Positions 44,307 through 54,585 of a stretch of DNA of 64,000 nucleotides are shown piece after piece. The position numbers were made by a program, and so were the translations under genes. How positions within the stretch are numbered: position 1 is the first letter of the stretch; the number at the start of each line of letters is the position of its first letter. The notes under the pieces are model-generated. The model was given only the letters and a program-made list of their open reading frames with translations, was not told the DNA's origin and made no database searches. The stretch covers positions 1,514,501 to 1,578,500 of the forward strand of contig NZ_CP023747.1 in assembly GCF_008704995.1 (NCBI RefSeq), written 5' to 3'. This DNA comes from Streptomyces nodosus. Its GTDB lineage: Bacteria > Actinomycetota > Actinomycetes > Streptomycetales > Streptomycetaceae.

Positions 44307-45155
44307 TCAGACGCCTGTCCCCTTGAGCGCTCGTTCACCCGCCACCCTCATGACGCCGAGCGGCGCGGTGGCGCAGCCGGTCATCTGCTCCACCTGGAGC
44401 ACGGCCTGGTGGACCAGCAGGTCCAGGCCGCCCACGACCGCGCCGCCGTACATGGACCAGCGCGCCGCGAGGGCGGTGGGCCAGGGGTCGTAGAGAACGT
44501 CGAAGAGGGTCGCGGGGCGCGCGGGGACGGCTGCGGCCAGCGCGTCCGTCGTCCCGGCCGGTGTGGTGGCGACGACCAGCGGCGCATGCAGCGCCCGGTC
44601 GGCTCCCGACCAGTCGGCGATCCGGACGTCCACCTCGAGCCGCTCGCCCCACTGCCGCATCTCGGCGGCCCGGGTCTCGCTACGGACATAGGCGACGACC
44701 TCGCCGGTGCAGATCCGGGACAGCGCGGCCAGCGCGGAGGACGCCGTGGCGCCCGCGCCGAGGATCGCGGCGGACTCCACCTGTTCGACGCCCCGCTCGC
44801 GCAGCGCGGCGATCATCCCGGGGATGTCGGTGTTGTCACCGAGACGCCGTCCGTCCTCGGTGAGGACGACGGTGTTCACCGCCTCCACCGACGCCGCGGT
44901 GTCGCTGATCGAGTCGAGGAGCGGGATGACGGCCCGCTTGAGCGGCATGGTCAGTGACAGTCCGGCCCACTCGGGTCCGAGTCCCCCGACGAATCCGGGC
45001 AGCGCCCTCTCGTCGACCTCGAAACGGTCGTACGACCAGTTCGTCAGCCCCAGTTCCGCGTATGCGGCGCGGTGCAGCACCGGGGAGAGGGAGTGGGCGA
45101 TGGGCGAACCGAGGACGGCCGCGCGCCGGGTCCGCTCACTGCTTGCGGAGGGCAT
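44307..45155 (-). CDS. aroE: Shikimate dehydrogenase
   Basis: A 282-residue NADP-dependent dehydrogenase converting 3-dehydroshikimate to shikimate. Substrate-binding residues are visible in GSPIAHSLSPVLHRAAYAEL and LSLTMPLKRAVIPLLD (catalytic Lys), and GDNTDIPGM follows. The cofactor domain has AAILGAGATASSALAAL. It overlaps the mltG stop by 20 nt, so it is coupled to the cell-wall enzyme upstream, and lies apart from aroC-K-B. Confidence 0.95.
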   Translation of the reverse strand: MPSASSERTRRAAVLGSPIAHSLSPVLHRAAYAELGLTNWSYDRFEVDERALPGFVGGLGPEWAGLSLTMPLKRAVIPLLDSISDTAASVEAVNTVVLTEDGRRLGDNTDIPGMIAALRERGVEQVESAAILGAGATASSALAALSRICTGEVVAYVRSETRAAEMRQWGERLEVDVRIADWSGADRALHAPLVVATTPAGTTDALAAAVPARPATLFDVLYDPWPTALAARWSMYGGAVVGGLDLLVHQAVLQVEQMTGCATAPLGVMRVAGERALKGTGV

Positions 45156-47058
45156 CGAACTTGTCCTTCAACTTCAGGAATTCGGCGTGCGTCTTGGCGA
45201 ACTCGGTCTTGCTGACACCGTCGGTGGCGACGAAGTAGATCCACCCGTCGTGTGTCGGGTCGAGGGCCGCGGACAGCGCCTCGGCACCGGGGTTGCCGAT
45301 CGGCCCGGGCGGCAGGCCCTTCTGGGTGTAGGTGTTGTACGGGTCTTTATTGCTGTTTATCTCGGACTCGCTGATGTGGATGTTGCTCTGACCCTTCAGA
45401 TAGTTGAAGGTCGAGTCGAACTGGAGCAGCTGATAGGTCTCCGTGTTGTCGGGCTTGAGGCGGTTATAGACCACCTCGGCCATCTTCCGGTAGTCGTCGT
45501 GCGTCTTCCCCTCGGCCTGGACCAGGCTCGCCACCGTCAGGAGTTCCAGAGGGTTCTTCAGATCGAATTTCGAGGCCTTGCTCTCCAGCTCGAAATCGGC
45601 ATATTTCTTCTTGGCCGTACCGATCATCTGCTTGAGGACGTCCTCGGGCTTCATGCCCTTGGTGACCGGATAGCTGGACGGGAAGAGGAATCCTTCCAGC
45701 GGGTCCTTGATTTCCTTGTTGGTGTTGGCCCAACTGGGAAGCCCGAGGCTCTTCCATTCCTTCTCGGCGATGCCCTGGGTGGTGCCCGCCTTGAGCTTGA
45801 GACGGTCGTCGATCGCCGCATAGACCTTCACATTGCGCCATCCCTCGGCGATGATCAGGTTGTTCTTGCTCTTGGGGCTGAGCATCAACTGGACTGCGGA
45901 GGCCGCGGACATCTCCTTGTTGAGCAGGTAGGTGCCCGCCTGGATGGTCTTGCCCTGGGGGTTCTGCTCCTGCGCCGCCACGAACGCGTCGACGCTCTTG
46001 ACGACACCGGCCTTCTTCAGCAGCTGGCCGATGGTGTAACCGCCGGACCCGTCCGGAATGGTGACGCTGATCTGCTCGCCGTTGCCCTCGCCCGCGTAAT
46101 CGGGTGCCGCGCCGAAATGGCTTTGGTAGAACTGGTATCCGAGATAGCTGATCCCGCTGGTGCCACCGCCGACGACCAGCACGACCACCAGGCAGGCGGT
46201 TCCGCTACGGCGCTTTTTGGTCTTCTCGCCCTTGCCGCCGCGCCCTCGCCGGTCACCGCGGCCGCGGGAGCCGCGCGGCGCCTCGTCCTCGTCGTCCTCG
46301 TCATCGTCGGCGTCCGCGAAGAAGGCATGTTCGCCCTGGTCGGGACCCGGGTCCCAGTCCGTCTCCGGCTCCGGTTCGGCACGCCGACGGTCCGACGGCT
46401 CGGGCGACGACTCGGGCGAGGGATAGGTGTCGGGCAACTGCTGGGGGTCGGGCTGCTCGGCGCCGTACCCGCCGGCCTGGGCGCCGTAGGGGTCACCGGC
46501 GTCGCCGGGGTAGGGCATGGGGGGCTGCCCACCGCCGTTCCAGCCTCCGTCACCGTGGTTCTGCTGCGGACCGCCCGGGTAGTACTGCCCGCCCATCTCC
46601 TGCTGCACCGGGTACTGCTGGGGCTGCCCCGGGTACGGGTGCCCACCCTGCTGGGGATGACCTTGCTGGGGATGGCCCTGCTGGGGGTGCCCCTGATACG
46701 GGGGACCGCCCGCCTGGGGCTGGCCCGCATACTGCTGCGGCCCCGGCTGCTGCGGCTGGCCCGGATACGGCTGCCCGCCCTGCTGCTGATACTGCTGCGG
46801 CTGCTGGTACTGCGCCTGGCCCTGGTCCGGATACTGCTGGTAGCCCTGCTGTCCCTGGTCATAGCCGGGCTGCCCGCCACCCTCCCAGCCACCGCCGTAC
46901 TGCTGCTGGTGCTGCTGGTGCTGCTCCGGGTAATGCTGCGGCTGGTCGCCGTAGGGAGACTGGGCGGGCTGCCCCTGCCCTTCCCATCCGCCGTCCCCGT
47001 ACAACGGGTCCTCCGGATGCCACGGTGCGGAGCCTGGGCCCCGGCCATACTCAGTCAT
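45136..47058 (-). CDS. mltG: Endolytic peptidoglycan transglycosylase MltG with a long Gln/Gly/Pro-rich cytoplasmic tail
   Basis: A 640-residue membrane protein that cuts nascent peptidoglycan chains. The C-terminal YceG domain (about 325-635) has the DPLEGFLFPSSY and ASLVQAEGKTHDDY motifs, with the catalytic Glu at about 516. A single transmembrane helix is at about 287-308. The first 280 residues are unusual: a Gln/Gly/Tyr/Pro-rich low-complexity region with GHPQQ repeats (about 122-139), then an acidic run (FFADADDDEDDEDE) and a basic run before the helix. Such tails are common in Streptomyces and probably cytoplasmic. Shares its 3' end with aroE by 20 nt. Confidence 0.92.
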   Translation of the reverse strand: MTEYGRGPGSAPWHPEDPLYGDGGWEGQGQPAQSPYGDQPQHYPEQHQQHQQQYGGGWEGGGQPGYDQGQQGYQQYPDQGQAQYQQPQQYQQQGGQPYPGQPQQPGPQQYAGQPQAGGPPYQGHPQQGHPQQGHPQQGGHPYPGQPQQYPVQQEMGGQYYPGGPQQNHGDGGWNGGGQPPMPYPGDAGDPYGAQAGGYGAEQPDPQQLPDTYPSPESSPEPSDRRRAEPEPETDWDPGPDQGEHAFFADADDDEDDEDEAPRGSRGRGDRRGRGGKGEKTKKRRSGTACLVVVLVVGGGTSGISYLGYQFYQSHFGAAPDYAGEGNGEQISVTIPDGSGGYTIGQLLKKAGVVKSVDAFVAAQEQNPQGKTIQAGTYLLNKEMSAASAVQLMLSPKSKNNLIIAEGWRNVKVYAAIDDRLKLKAGTTQGIAEKEWKSLGLPSWANTNKEIKDPLEGFLFPSSYPVTKGMKPEDVLKQMIGTAKKKYADFELESKASKFDLKNPLELLTVASLVQAEGKTHDDYRKMAEVVYNRLKPDNTETYQLLQFDSTFNYLKGQSNIHISESEINSNKDPYNTYTQKGLPPGPIGNPGAEALSAALDPTHDGWIYFVATDGVSKTEFAKTHAEFLKLKDKFDALRKQ

Positions 47059-47360
47059 CGATCCCCTAGAGCCGCGAGGCGACGGTTGCTGAGCACCTAC
47101 GGCACGACATCCGGTCCGCCTCTCCTGCTGTGCGGCAGCTGTTCGAACGCCGCCGCAGCGCGGAACGTTACCGTATCGCGATCAGCTCAGATTCATTTCT
47201 CCGGTCGAATTGTCCGGTTGTCCCCTGCTCGGGTCGCCACCCCACAGCCGACCGCCGGATCCGGGGAGCATACGCCGACCGGGCGACATCGAGAGACTCG
47301 TCCATCGCGCCCGACCTCGGCCGACCGTCCCGCGAACAACGGGTGAAGACACCGAGGAAC
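47059..47360. other. Gene-free 302-nt stretch between mltG and ruvX
   Basis: No open frame with coding character was seen. On the minus strand it should hold the mltG promoter, but no convincing -35/-10 pair is clear. GTTCGAAC at about 47141 is a single half-site and does not make a LexA box. Confidence 0.6.
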
Positions 47361-47825
47361 TCACGAGGTGATGTCGACGCCCTCGCCGGGGGATGTTCCC
47401 GACATCCGTTCGGACTCCAGCGCCTGCTGGAGGATGACGACGGCGGCCGCCTGGTCGATCACGGACCGGCCCTTCTTGGACCGCACCCCGGAGGCGCGCA
47501 GCCCCTGACTGGCCGTCACCGTGGTCATCCGCTCGTCCACCAGCCGGACCGGGACGGGCGCGATCGAACGCGCCAGGTCCAGGGTGAAGGCACGGACCTT
47601 GACCGCGGCCGGGCCCTCGCCCCCCTTGAGGGAGCGAGGGAGCCCGACGACCACCTCGATGGGCTCGTACTCCTCGACGAGTTGCCGCAATCTCCGCTGG
47701 GCCGCGGGGACATCCCGTCCGGGCACCGTCTCGACCGGGGTGGCGAGGATGCCGTCGGGGTCGCAGGAGGCGACCCCGATCCGGGCGTCACCGACGTCGA
47801 TCGCGAGTCGGCGTCCTCTTCTCAT
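47361..47825 (-). CDS. ruvX: Putative pre-16S rRNA nuclease (YqgF/RuvX)
   Basis: A 154-residue RNase H-like fold protein that trims pre-16S rRNA in the family. The N-terminal strand has LAIDVGDARIGVASCDPDG with the catalytic Asp, then VVVGLPRSLKGGEG and the later VRLVDERMTTVTA and VIDQAAAVVILQQ acidic sites. It lies between mltG and alaS, with a 15-nt gap to alaS. Confidence 0.93.
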   Translation of the reverse strand: MRRGRRLAIDVGDARIGVASCDPDGILATPVETVPGRDVPAAQRRLRQLVEEYEPIEVVVGLPRSLKGGEGPAAVKVRAFTLDLARSIAPVPVRLVDERMTTVTASQGLRASGVRSKKGRSVIDQAAAVVILQQALESERMSGTSPGEGVDITS

Positions 47826-47840
47826 GCTGTCGGCCGTTCC

Positions 47841-50513
47841 TTACTTGGCGGTGTCGGCGACCAGGCGCTCGACGGCGTCGACGGCCTCCGGGACGGCGGC
47901 CGGGTTCTGGCCTCCGCCCTGGGCGACGTCCGGCTTGCCGCCGCCACCGCCGCCGAGGGTCTTGGCGGCGGTGCGGACCAGGTCACCGGCCTTGAGCCCG
48001 CGCTCGCGGGCGGCCTCGTTGGTGGCGATGACCGTGAGCGGCTTGCCGTTGTTGACCGTGAACAGGGCGACCACGGCGGCCCGGCCGCCCTGGATGCGGC
48101 CGCGCACGTCCAGGACCAGCTTGCGCAGGTCGTCGGGGGTGGTGCCGTCGGGGACCCGGCCGGTGACCACGGCGACACCGCGTACGTCCCTGGCGGACTC
48201 GGCGAGCCCGGCGGCGGCCTGCAGCACCTTCTCCGCGCGGAACTTGTCGATCTCCTTCTCGGCGTCCTTGAGCTTGCCGAGCATGGCGGAGACCTTCTCC
48301 GGCAGTTCCTCCGGGCGGCCCTTGAGCAGCTCGGTGAGCTGGTTGACGACCGTGTGCTCACGGGCGAGGAAGCTGTAGGCGTCGACGCCGACGAGGGCCT
48401 CGATACGGCGCACACCGGAGCCGATCGAGGACTCGCCGAGCAGCTTCACCAGGCCCAGCTGGGCCGTGTTGTGCACATGGGTGCCGCCGCACAGCTCCTT
48501 GGAGAAGTCGCCGATGGTCACGACGCGCACGCGCTCGCCGTACTTCTCGCCGAACTCGGCGATGGCGCCCTGCTTCTTGGCCTCGTCGATGCCCATGACC
48601 TCGGCCTGCACATCGAGGTCCCGAGCGAGCACCTCGTTGATCTTCTGCTCGACGTCGGTCATCACAGCTGTCGGCACGGCGGACGGGGAGCCGAAGTCGA
48701 AGCGGAAGCGGCCGGGCTGGTTCTCGGAACCGGCCTGGGCGGCCGTCGGGCCGAGGGCGTCGCGCAGCGCCTGGTGGGTCAGATGGGTGGCCGAGTGGGC
48801 GCGGGCGATGGACTTGCGGCGCAGCGAGTCGATGGTGGCGTGGGCCTTGGCGCCCAGGGTGACCTCGCCGACCTGGACGACGCCCTTGTGGACGTAGACG
48901 CCCGGGACCGGCTTCTGGGTGTCGCGGATCTCGATCACGGCACCGGAGTCCGCCTTGATACGGCCGGTGTCGCCGATCTGGCCGCCGCCCTCGGCGTAGA
49001 ACGGGGTGCGGTCCAGGACGATCTCGACCTCGTCGCCCTCGGTGGCGGCCGGCGAGGAGAGTCCGTCGACGAGGATGCCGACGATCGTGGACTCGCCCTC
49101 GGTGTCGGTGTAGCCGATGAAGTCGGTCTCCCCGGCGGCGTCGGCGATCTCGCGGTAGGCACCGAGGTCGGCGTGGCCCGTCTTCTTGGCCTGGGCGTCG
49201 GCCTTGGCGCGCTCCCGCTGCTCCTTCATCAGCCGGCGGAAGCCGTCCTCGTCGACGGAAAGGCCCTGCTCGGCGGCCATCTCCAGGGTGAGGTCGATCG
49301 GGAAGCCCCAGGTGTCGTGGAGCAGGAAGGCCTTGTCGCCGGCGAGGACGGTGCCGCCGGAGGCCTTGGTGTCGGTCACGGCGGTGTCGAGGATGTTGGT
49401 GCCGGCCTTCAGGGTCTTGAGGAAGGCGGCCTCCTCGGCGAGGGCGACCTTCTCGATGCGCTCGCGGTCGGTGAGGAGTTCGGGGTACTGCTGCCCCATC
49501 ATCCCGATCACGGTGTTGATCAGGTCCTTGACGACGGGCCCCGTGGCTCCGAGCAGCCGCATGTTGCGGATGGCGCGGCGCATGATGCGGCGCAGCACAT
49601 AGCCCCGGCCCTCGTTGCCGGGGGTGACGCCGTCACCGATGAGCATGGTGGCGGTGCGCATATGGTCGGTGACCACACGCAGCGACACGTCCGAGGCGTG
49701 CGCATGGCCGTAGGCGACACCGGTGAGCTCGGTGGCCTTCTTGATCACGGCCATCGAGGTGTCGATCTCGTACATGTTCTGCACGTCCTGCAGAATCATG
49801 GCGAGCCGCTCCAGGCCGAGGCCCGTGTCGATGTTCTTGCTCGGCAGGTCCCCGAGGATCTCGAAGTTGTCCTTGCCGATGCCCGCGCCGCGCTCGTACT
49901 GCATGAAGACCAGGTTCCAGATCTCCACATACCGCTCGTCGTTGACGGCGGGGCCGCCCTCGACGCCGAACTCGGGGCCGCGGTCGTAGTTGATCTCGGA
50001 GCAGGGGCCGCACGGTCCGGGGACGCCCATGGACCAGAAGTTGTCCTTCATCCCCAGGCGCTGGATGCGCTCGGCGGGGACGCCGACGACCTCGCGCCAG
50101 ATCTGCTCGGCCTCGTCGTCGTCCTGGTAGACGGTGATCCACAGACGCTCGGGGTCGAGGCCGTAACCGCCCTTGTCCTGGGACGCGGTGAGCAGCTCCC
50201 AGGCGAGCTTGATGGCGCCTTCCTTGAAGTAGTCGCCGAAGGAGAAGTTGCCGCACATCTGGAAGAACGTGCCGTGCCGGGTGGTCTTGCCGACCTCTTC
50301 GATGTCCGGCGTGCGCACGCACTTCTGCACGCTGGTGGCGCGTGGGAACGGCGGCTTGACCTCACCCAGGAAGTAGGGCTTGAAGGGCACCATGCCGGCC
50401 GGGACGAGCAGCAGAGTCGGGTCGTCCGCGATGAGCGACGCCGAAGGGACGACGGTGTGACCGCGCTCCTCGAAGAAGCTCAACCAGCGGCGGCGGATCT
50501 CAGCCGACTCCAT
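47841..50513 (-). CDS. alaS: Alanyl-tRNA synthetase
   Basis: An 890-residue class II synthetase charging tRNA-Ala. The catalytic core begins [18 protein letters not shown] and has [15 protein letters not shown]. The editing domain zinc motif appears as [16 protein letters not shown] and [13 protein letters not shown], and the C-terminal glycine-rich DALD domain ends with [18 protein letters not shown]. The ATG overlaps the stop of the DUF6167 gene by 1 nt (TGATG). Confidence 0.97.
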   Translation of the reverse strand: MESAEIRRRWLSFFEERGHTVVPSASLIADDPTLLLVPAGMVPFKPYFLGEVKPPFPRATSVQKCVRTPDIEEVGKTTRHGTFFQMCGNFSFGDYFKEGAIKLAWELLTASQDKGGYGLDPERLWITVYQDDDEAEQIWREVVGVPAERIQRLGMKDNFWSMGVPGPCGPCSEINYDRGPEFGVEGGPAVNDERYVEIWNLVFMQYERGAGIGKDNFEILGDLPSKNIDTGLGLERLAMILQDVQNMYEIDTSMAVIKKATELTGVAYGHAHASDVSLRVVTDHMRTATMLIGDGVTPGNEGRGYVLRRIMRRAIRNMRLLGATGPVVKDLINTVIGMMGQQYPELLTDRERIEKVALAEEAAFLKTLKAGTNILDTAVTDTKASGGTVLAGDKAFLLHDTWGFPIDLTLEMAAEQGLSVDEDGFRRLMKEQRERAKADAQAKKTGHADLGAYREIADAAGETDFIGYTDTEGESTIVGILVDGLSSPAATEGDEVEIVLDRTPFYAEGGGQIGDTGRIKADSGAVIEIRDTQKPVPGVYVHKGVVQVGEVTLGAKAHATIDSLRRKSIARAHSATHLTHQALRDALGPTAAQAGSENQPGRFRFDFGSPSAVPTAVMTDVEQKINEVLARDLDVQAEVMGIDEAKKQGAIAEFGEKYGERVRVVTIGDFSKELCGGTHVHNTAQLGLVKLLGESSIGSGVRRIEALVGVDAYSFLAREHTVVNQLTELLKGRPEELPEKVSAMLGKLKDAEKEIDKFRAEKVLQAAAGLAESARDVRGVAVVTGRVPDGTTPDDLRKLVLDVRGRIQGGRAAVVALFTVNNGKPLTVIATNEAARERGLKAGDLVRTAAKTLGGGGGGKPDVAQGGGQNPAAVPEAVDAVERLVADTAK

Positions 50514-50863
50514 CAGTGGTCCTCATTCCGGTTGTACGAGTACGTCGTACTCCCGACGTACTTCGGGTTGTTGCGGTTCTCGATGGCGGTGTGCTGCCGG
50601 GGCGCCGGCAGCTCGGGGTCCGCGGAGGCGTTCAGGCCGAGCGCGTCGCCGAGTTCGGCCTCCCGCTGCGCCATGTTGTCGCGGACGTCGAGCGCGAAGC
50701 CCAGCGCGCGGTCCTTGAGCCGGTGACCGGCCTCGAGTGCCTTGTTCGCCGCCTGCGCGGCCAGGCTCTCGGGGGTCAGCTGCCTCAGCTTGCGGTTGAC
50801 CTTGGTGGTGGCCCACACACCGGCGGCGACGCCCGTGGTGAACCAGAAGGTACGGCGGAACAT
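50513..50863 (-). CDS. Small membrane-anchored protein upstream of alaS (DUF6167-like)
   Basis: A 116-residue protein with one N-terminal hydrophobic helix ([20 protein letters not shown]), then a charged helical region ([20 protein letters not shown]) and a polar tail rich in Asn/Tyr. It resembles proteins annotated DUF6167 in Streptomyces. No catalytic motif is seen. It is tightly coupled to alaS (1-nt overlap) and preceded by the DUF948-type gene with a 7-nt gap. Role unknown, perhaps membrane-proximal. Confidence 0.8.
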   Translation of the reverse strand: MFRRTFWFTTGVAAGVWATTKVNRKLRQLTPESLAAQAANKALEAGHRLKDRALGFALDVRDNMAQREAELGDALGLNASADPELPAPRQHTAIENRNNPKYVGSTTYSYNRNEDH

Positions 50864-50870
50864 CGCTCGG

Positions 50871-51326
50871 TCAGTCTCTCTTTTCCCGGGTGCTCCGCCG
50901 GCCCCGTCGCACGGACGGGACGGTGCGGCCCACGATCACGGTACGCCGGGGGTCCTGGTCGGGCACATTCTCACGGCGGCCCAGCAGCGCGCGGCGCACG
51001 CCGTAGCCGAAGGCCGCGACCTTGACCAGGGGGCCGCCGAAGGTGGACGCGACGGTCGTCGACAGCGCCGACGCGTTCGAGGTGACCTCCTGGACGTCCG
51101 ATGCGATCGCGTCGACCCGGTCGATCTGGGTCTGCGCCGAGCGCACCGCGGAGGAGGCGTCGGCCAGCAGCGGAACGGCCTGGTCGGTCACGTCCGCCAC
51201 CAGCTTGGTGGTCGCCTTGAGCGTCTGGGCCAGCCTCACCAGTGCGACGGCGAGGAAGGAGACCAGGATCGCCCAGAACACGGCCACGAGGATCCCGGCC
51301 ACCTCTCCACCGGACACCGTGCGCAC
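50871..51326 (-). CDS. DUF948-type membrane protein
   Basis: A 151-residue protein starting at GTG. One transmembrane helix spans about residues 10-30 (AGILVAVFWAILVSFLAVAL). A helical, heptad-like stretch follows (LVADVTDQAVPLLADASSAV; VDAIASDVQEVTSNASALST) as in DUF948 proteins, which resemble methyl-accepting or coiled-coil linkers. The tail is basic. It precedes the small membrane protein and alaS, and lies after the rpsD terminator. Confidence 0.82.
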   Translation of the reverse strand: MRTVSGGEVAGILVAVFWAILVSFLAVALVRLAQTLKATTKLVADVTDQAVPLLADASSAVRSAQTQIDRVDAIASDVQEVTSNASALSTTVASTFGGPLVKVAAFGYGVRRALLGRRENVPDQDPRRTVIVGRTVPSVRRGRRSTREKRD

Positions 51327-51430
51327 CCGCTCCCTGGAACGTGTCTGAACATCGAAAAGTCGTCCCCCGAGCCTATCGCGCCCGGGCCGGGAGTCCGTAC
51401 CGGATTCGGGGCAGGTCCCGGTGGAACCGC

Positions 51431-51482
51431 GGCGGCCCGCCGCCTCGCCCGCCCGGGAGGGGCGGGGAGACGGCGGGCCGCC
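51431..51482 (-). terminator. rpsD terminator
   Basis: A perfect 12-bp outer stem (arms 51431-51442 and 51471-51482) holds a further GC-rich inner stem with one bulge. It begins about 30 nt past the rpsD stop. Confidence 0.82.
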
Positions 51483-51511
51483 GGGTGGAAAGTCCTGCGT
51501 CCGCCGGAGGA

Positions 51512-52126
51512 TCAGCGGGCGTAGTACTCGACGACGAGCTGCTCGTCGCAGATCACCGGAACTTCCTTGCGGTTCGGCTCGCGGTCCAGGCGGAACGCCA
51601 GGGCCTTGAGGTTCACCTGGAGGTAGCGCGGGGTCTCGCCGTCGGGGGCGAAGCCACCCTCGCGGGCGACCTGGAAGAGCGCCTTGTCGCGGCTGCGCTC
51701 ACGGACCATCACGACGTCGTCGGGACGGACACCGTACGACGGCTTGTCGACCTTGTGGCCGTTGACCTCGATGTGGCCGTGGGTGACCATCTGGCGGGCC
51801 TGGTAGATCGTGCGGGCGATGCCCGAACGCAGGACCAGCGCGTCGAGACGGCGCTCCAGCTCGACGATCAGGGCCTCACCGGTCTTGCCCTGCACCTTGA
51901 CGGCACGCTCGTAGGCACGGACCAGCTGACGCTCGGAGACGTCGTACTGGGCACGCAGACGCTGCTTCTCCAGCAGACGGACCTTGTAGTCCGAGTTCTG
52001 CTTGCGGCCACGACCGTGCTCACCCGGCGGGTAGGGGCGGGCCTCGAAGTACTTGACGGCCTTCGGGGTCAGCGCGATACCGAGGGCACGCGACTTCTTG
52101 ACCTTGGGGCGGGACTGGTTCGCCAT
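51512..52126 (-). CDS. rpsD: 30S ribosomal protein S4 (zinc-less form)
   Basis: A 204-residue S4 that nucleates 30S assembly on 16S rRNA. The N-terminal arm [20 protein letters not shown] lacks the CxxC-x-C zinc-binding cysteines of the C+ form, so this is the C-minus type. The S4 RNA-binding domain ([20 protein letters not shown]) is complete. The ATG has GAGGTG 7-8 nt upstream. Confidence 0.95.
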   Translation of the reverse strand: MANQSRPKVKKSRALGIALTPKAVKYFEARPYPPGEHGRGRKQNSDYKVRLLEKQRLRAQYDVSERQLVRAYERAVKVQGKTGEALIVELERRLDALVLRSGIARTIYQARQMVTHGHIEVNGHKVDKPSYGVRPDDVVMVRERSRDKALFQVAREGGFAPDGETPRYLQVNLKALAFRLDREPNRKEVPVICDEQLVVEYYAR

Positions 52127-52493
52127 GAACCAAACACCTCGTTTTTTCTGTGTGTACGGCTTCACCAGGGTTAGGGGAGGTCGCATCCGCAGCCGGGGAA
52201 ACCCGCGGGTCCGCATGGGACCTGCCGGGCAGCCGCTCCCCTGGTCTGGGCACTATGTGCAGCACGCGAGTGGCCCACCGACCCGTACCCCGGGCGTGCC
52301 GGGGAGGTGGTGGGCTGCCCGCGACACCGTTCGACGGTGCGCGACGCTCCTGGATCCCCGTGGCCGCGAACGACCCCGGAGCTCCGGCTGGATGTCCCGT
52401 TCTGGTGATGCCGACCAGGGCCGGACACGGGACTCAGCGCTTCGGGAAAGTCTACAGGGTGGCCAGGAGATGCCCGACACCCCCTGGGACGCC
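52127..52493. other. Gene-free 367-nt stretch upstream of rpsD
   Basis: Holds the rpsD leader and promoter on the minus strand. A run of A residues precedes the rpsD ribosome-binding site, and GC-rich partial inverted repeats occur at about 52190-52240. No gene and no single clear promoter were found. Confidence 0.6.
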
Positions 52494-53849
52494 CTAGGAC
52501 TGCTTCCGGCCGAGGTGCTTACGGGTCCACTCGACGGCGTCCGCGTACCGCGCCTCACCGCCGTGCCGGGTCGGGGTGTAGTAGGTGCGGTCCCTGAGCG
52601 CGTCCGGGGCGTACTGCTGGGCGGCGATGCCCTCGGGCAGATCGTGCGGATACACATAGCCCTGCGCATGGCCGAGCTTGGCCGCGCCCTTGTAGTGGCC
52701 GTCGCGCAGATGCGGGGGCACCTGGCCGGCCAGTCCCTTGCGGACGTCCTCCATGGCCGCGCCGATCGCCGTGGTCGCCGCATTGGACTTGGGGGCCAGG
52801 GCCAGGGCGATGGTGGCGTGGCTGAGGGTGAGCGCGGCCTCCGGGAAGCCGATCATCGCGACGGCCTGGGCGGCGGCGACCGCGATCGGCAGGGCGTGGG
52901 GATCGGCGAGGCCGATGTCCTCGCTGGCGGAGATCATCAGACGGCGGGCGATGAAGCGGGGGTCCTCGCCGGCCTCGATCATCCGGGCCAGATAGTGCAG
53001 CGCCGCGTCGACGTCCGAGCCTCGGATGGACTTGATCAGCGCGCTCGCCACGTCGTAGTGCTGGTCGCCGTCGCGGTCGTACTTCACCGCGGCCCGGTCG
53101 ACGGTCTCCTCCAGGGTGCTCAGGGCGATCTCCGGCTCGCCCTTGTCGAGCGCGGCCCCGGCGGCGGCCTCCAGCGCGGTCAGGGCGCGGCGGGCGTCGC
53201 CGCCGGAGATCCGCAGCAGATGGGCCTCGGTGTCCTCGGGGAGCCCGACGACGCCCTTCAGACCGCGTTCGTCGGTCAGGGCCCGGCGGAGCAGAGCGCG
53301 CACATCGTCGTCGGTGAGCGGTTCGAGGGTGAGCAGCAGCGAGCGGGACAGCAGCGGGGAGATCACCGAGAAGTACGGGTTCTCCGTGGTCGCCGCGATC
53401 AGGGTCACCCAGCGGTTCTCGACGGCGGGGAGCAGGGAGTCCTGCTGGGCCTTGCTGAAGCGGTGGATCTCGTCCAGGAAGAGGACGGTCTCCTTGCCGA
53501 AGCCGCCGATGGCGCGGCGGGCGCCGTCGATGACCGCGCGGACCTCCTTGACGCCCGCGGTGATCGCCGACAGTTCGACGAAGCGCTTGTCGGTGACCTT
53601 GGAGACGATGTACGCGAGGGTCGTCTTGCCCGTGCCGGGCGGGCCCCAGAGGATCACCGAGGAGGGGCCGGCGGGGCCCGAGCCGCTCTCGCCGACCAGT
53701 CTGCGCAGTGGGGACCCCGGCCCCAGCAGATGCTGCTGGCCCACCACTTCGTCGAGGGTGCGGGGACGCATACGGACCGCCAGGGGGCTGCCTGTCGGGT
53801 CCTTCTCCTGGCGGTCTTCGGCGGCGGCGGTGAACAGGTCGGGCTCCAC
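52494..53849 (-). CDS. rarA: Replication-associated recombination protein A (RarA/MgsA)
   Basis: A 451-residue AAA+ clamp-loader-like ATPase working at stalled replication forks. Walker A is [18 protein letters not shown] near residue 70, and Walker B follows in [16 protein letters not shown]. The sensor [17 protein letters not shown] and a C-terminal tetramerisation domain ([20 protein letters not shown]) are present. It begins with GTG, and the first residues ([13 protein letters not shown]) resemble the family's short N-terminus that contacts SSB or PCNA-type partners. Confidence 0.94.
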   Translation of the reverse strand: MEPDLFTAAAEDRQEKDPTGSPLAVRMRPRTLDEVVGQQHLLGPGSPLRRLVGESGSGPAGPSSVILWGPPGTGKTTLAYIVSKVTDKRFVELSAITAGVKEVRAVIDGARRAIGGFGKETVLFLDEIHRFSKAQQDSLLPAVENRWVTLIAATTENPYFSVISPLLSRSLLLTLEPLTDDDVRALLRRALTDERGLKGVVGLPEDTEAHLLRISGGDARRALTALEAAAGAALDKGEPEIALSTLEETVDRAAVKYDRDGDQHYDVASALIKSIRGSDVDAALHYLARMIEAGEDPRFIARRLMISASEDIGLADPHALPIAVAAAQAVAMIGFPEAALTLSHATIALALAPKSNAATTAIGAAMEDVRKGLAGQVPPHLRDGHYKGAAKLGHAQGYVYPHDLPEGIAAQQYAPDALRDRTYYTPTRHGGEARYADAVEWTRKHLGRKQS

Positions 53850-53928
53850 GCTGAAACCCTATGTCACCCCGCCGACAACACGGCCGGGCCGGGCGTCCCC
53901 GCCCGGCCCGGTGTGTGCGCGGCCCTTC

Positions 53929-54585
53929 TCAGGCCCAGAGCTGGCTGCCCCAGCGGGTCAGGATCAGCATGGCGATGATGCCGACATGGGTGACCGGCAG
54001 CACCCAGGTGAACTCGCCGAGGAAGTTCTTCACCCCGTTCGGGGCGGGCAGGAAGCCGTTGCGGATGTTGAAGGAGGTGAGGTGCCAGAACATGGTGATG
54101 GTGGCGACCCAGGCCAGGCAGCACCACAGGCACAGCGCGTTGATCTCGTACAGCGACTGGGTCATCAGCCAGGTGACGAAGCCGACCCCGAAGAGCGTGC
54201 CGAAGTTGAAGGTCAGCCAGTACCAGCGGGGGAAGCGGGCGTGGGCGAGCAGGCTCATGCCGACGCAGATCACGATGCCGTAGCAGACCAGACCCAGCAT
54301 CGGGTTGGGGAACCCGAAGACCGCGGCCTGCTTGCTCTCCATGACGCTGCCGCAGGACACGACGGGGTTGATGTTGCAGTTGGGGACGACCGTCTTGCCG
54401 CTCACCTTGCCCTCGAGGATCTTGAACTTGTCGAGGGTGATGACCCAGGAGGCGAGCACACCGGCGGCGCCGGTGATCACCAGCAGCAGCGCGAACACAC
54501 GGCTGCCGCCCACCGTCCGGGGCGCGTCGAGGCGTTCCGGTTCGGTCGACCCGGCGGAGACGTCCTGCACTGTCGTCTTGGTCAT
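53929..54585 (-). CDS. Vitamin K epoxide reductase-family membrane protein
   Basis: A 218-residue four-helix quinone-linked thiol oxidoreductase that would reoxidise a DsbA-like partner for extracytoplasmic disulfides. The first Cys pair is in NCNINPVVSCGSVMES, and the redox CxxC is CLWCCLAW (NALCLWCCLAWV), all in positions typical of VKOR. A GTG just 3 nt upstream could also serve as start. No DsbA-type thioredoxin gene lies in the window. A disulfide partner elsewhere is expected. Confidence 0.88.
   Translation of the reverse strand: MTKTTVQDVSAGSTEPERLDAPRTVGGSRVFALLLVITGAAGVLASWVITLDKFKILEGKVSGKTVVPNCNINPVVSCGSVMESKQAAVFGFPNPMLGLVCYGIVICVGMSLLAHARFPRWYWLTFNFGTLFGVGFVTWLMTQSLYEINALCLWCCLAWVATITMFWHLTSFNIRNGFLPAPNGVKNFLGEFTWVLPVTHVGIIAMLILTRWGSQLWA

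Noticed and set aside
47141..47150. GTTCGAAC as a LexA/SOS box
   Set aside because: Only one half-site; the required spaced partner is missing and the neighbours are not SOS genes.
47130..50726. A 1198-codon plus-strand open frame opposite alaS, ruvX and the small membrane gene
   Set aside because: Same artefact; it crosses several real genes and its translation is repetitive and domain-free.
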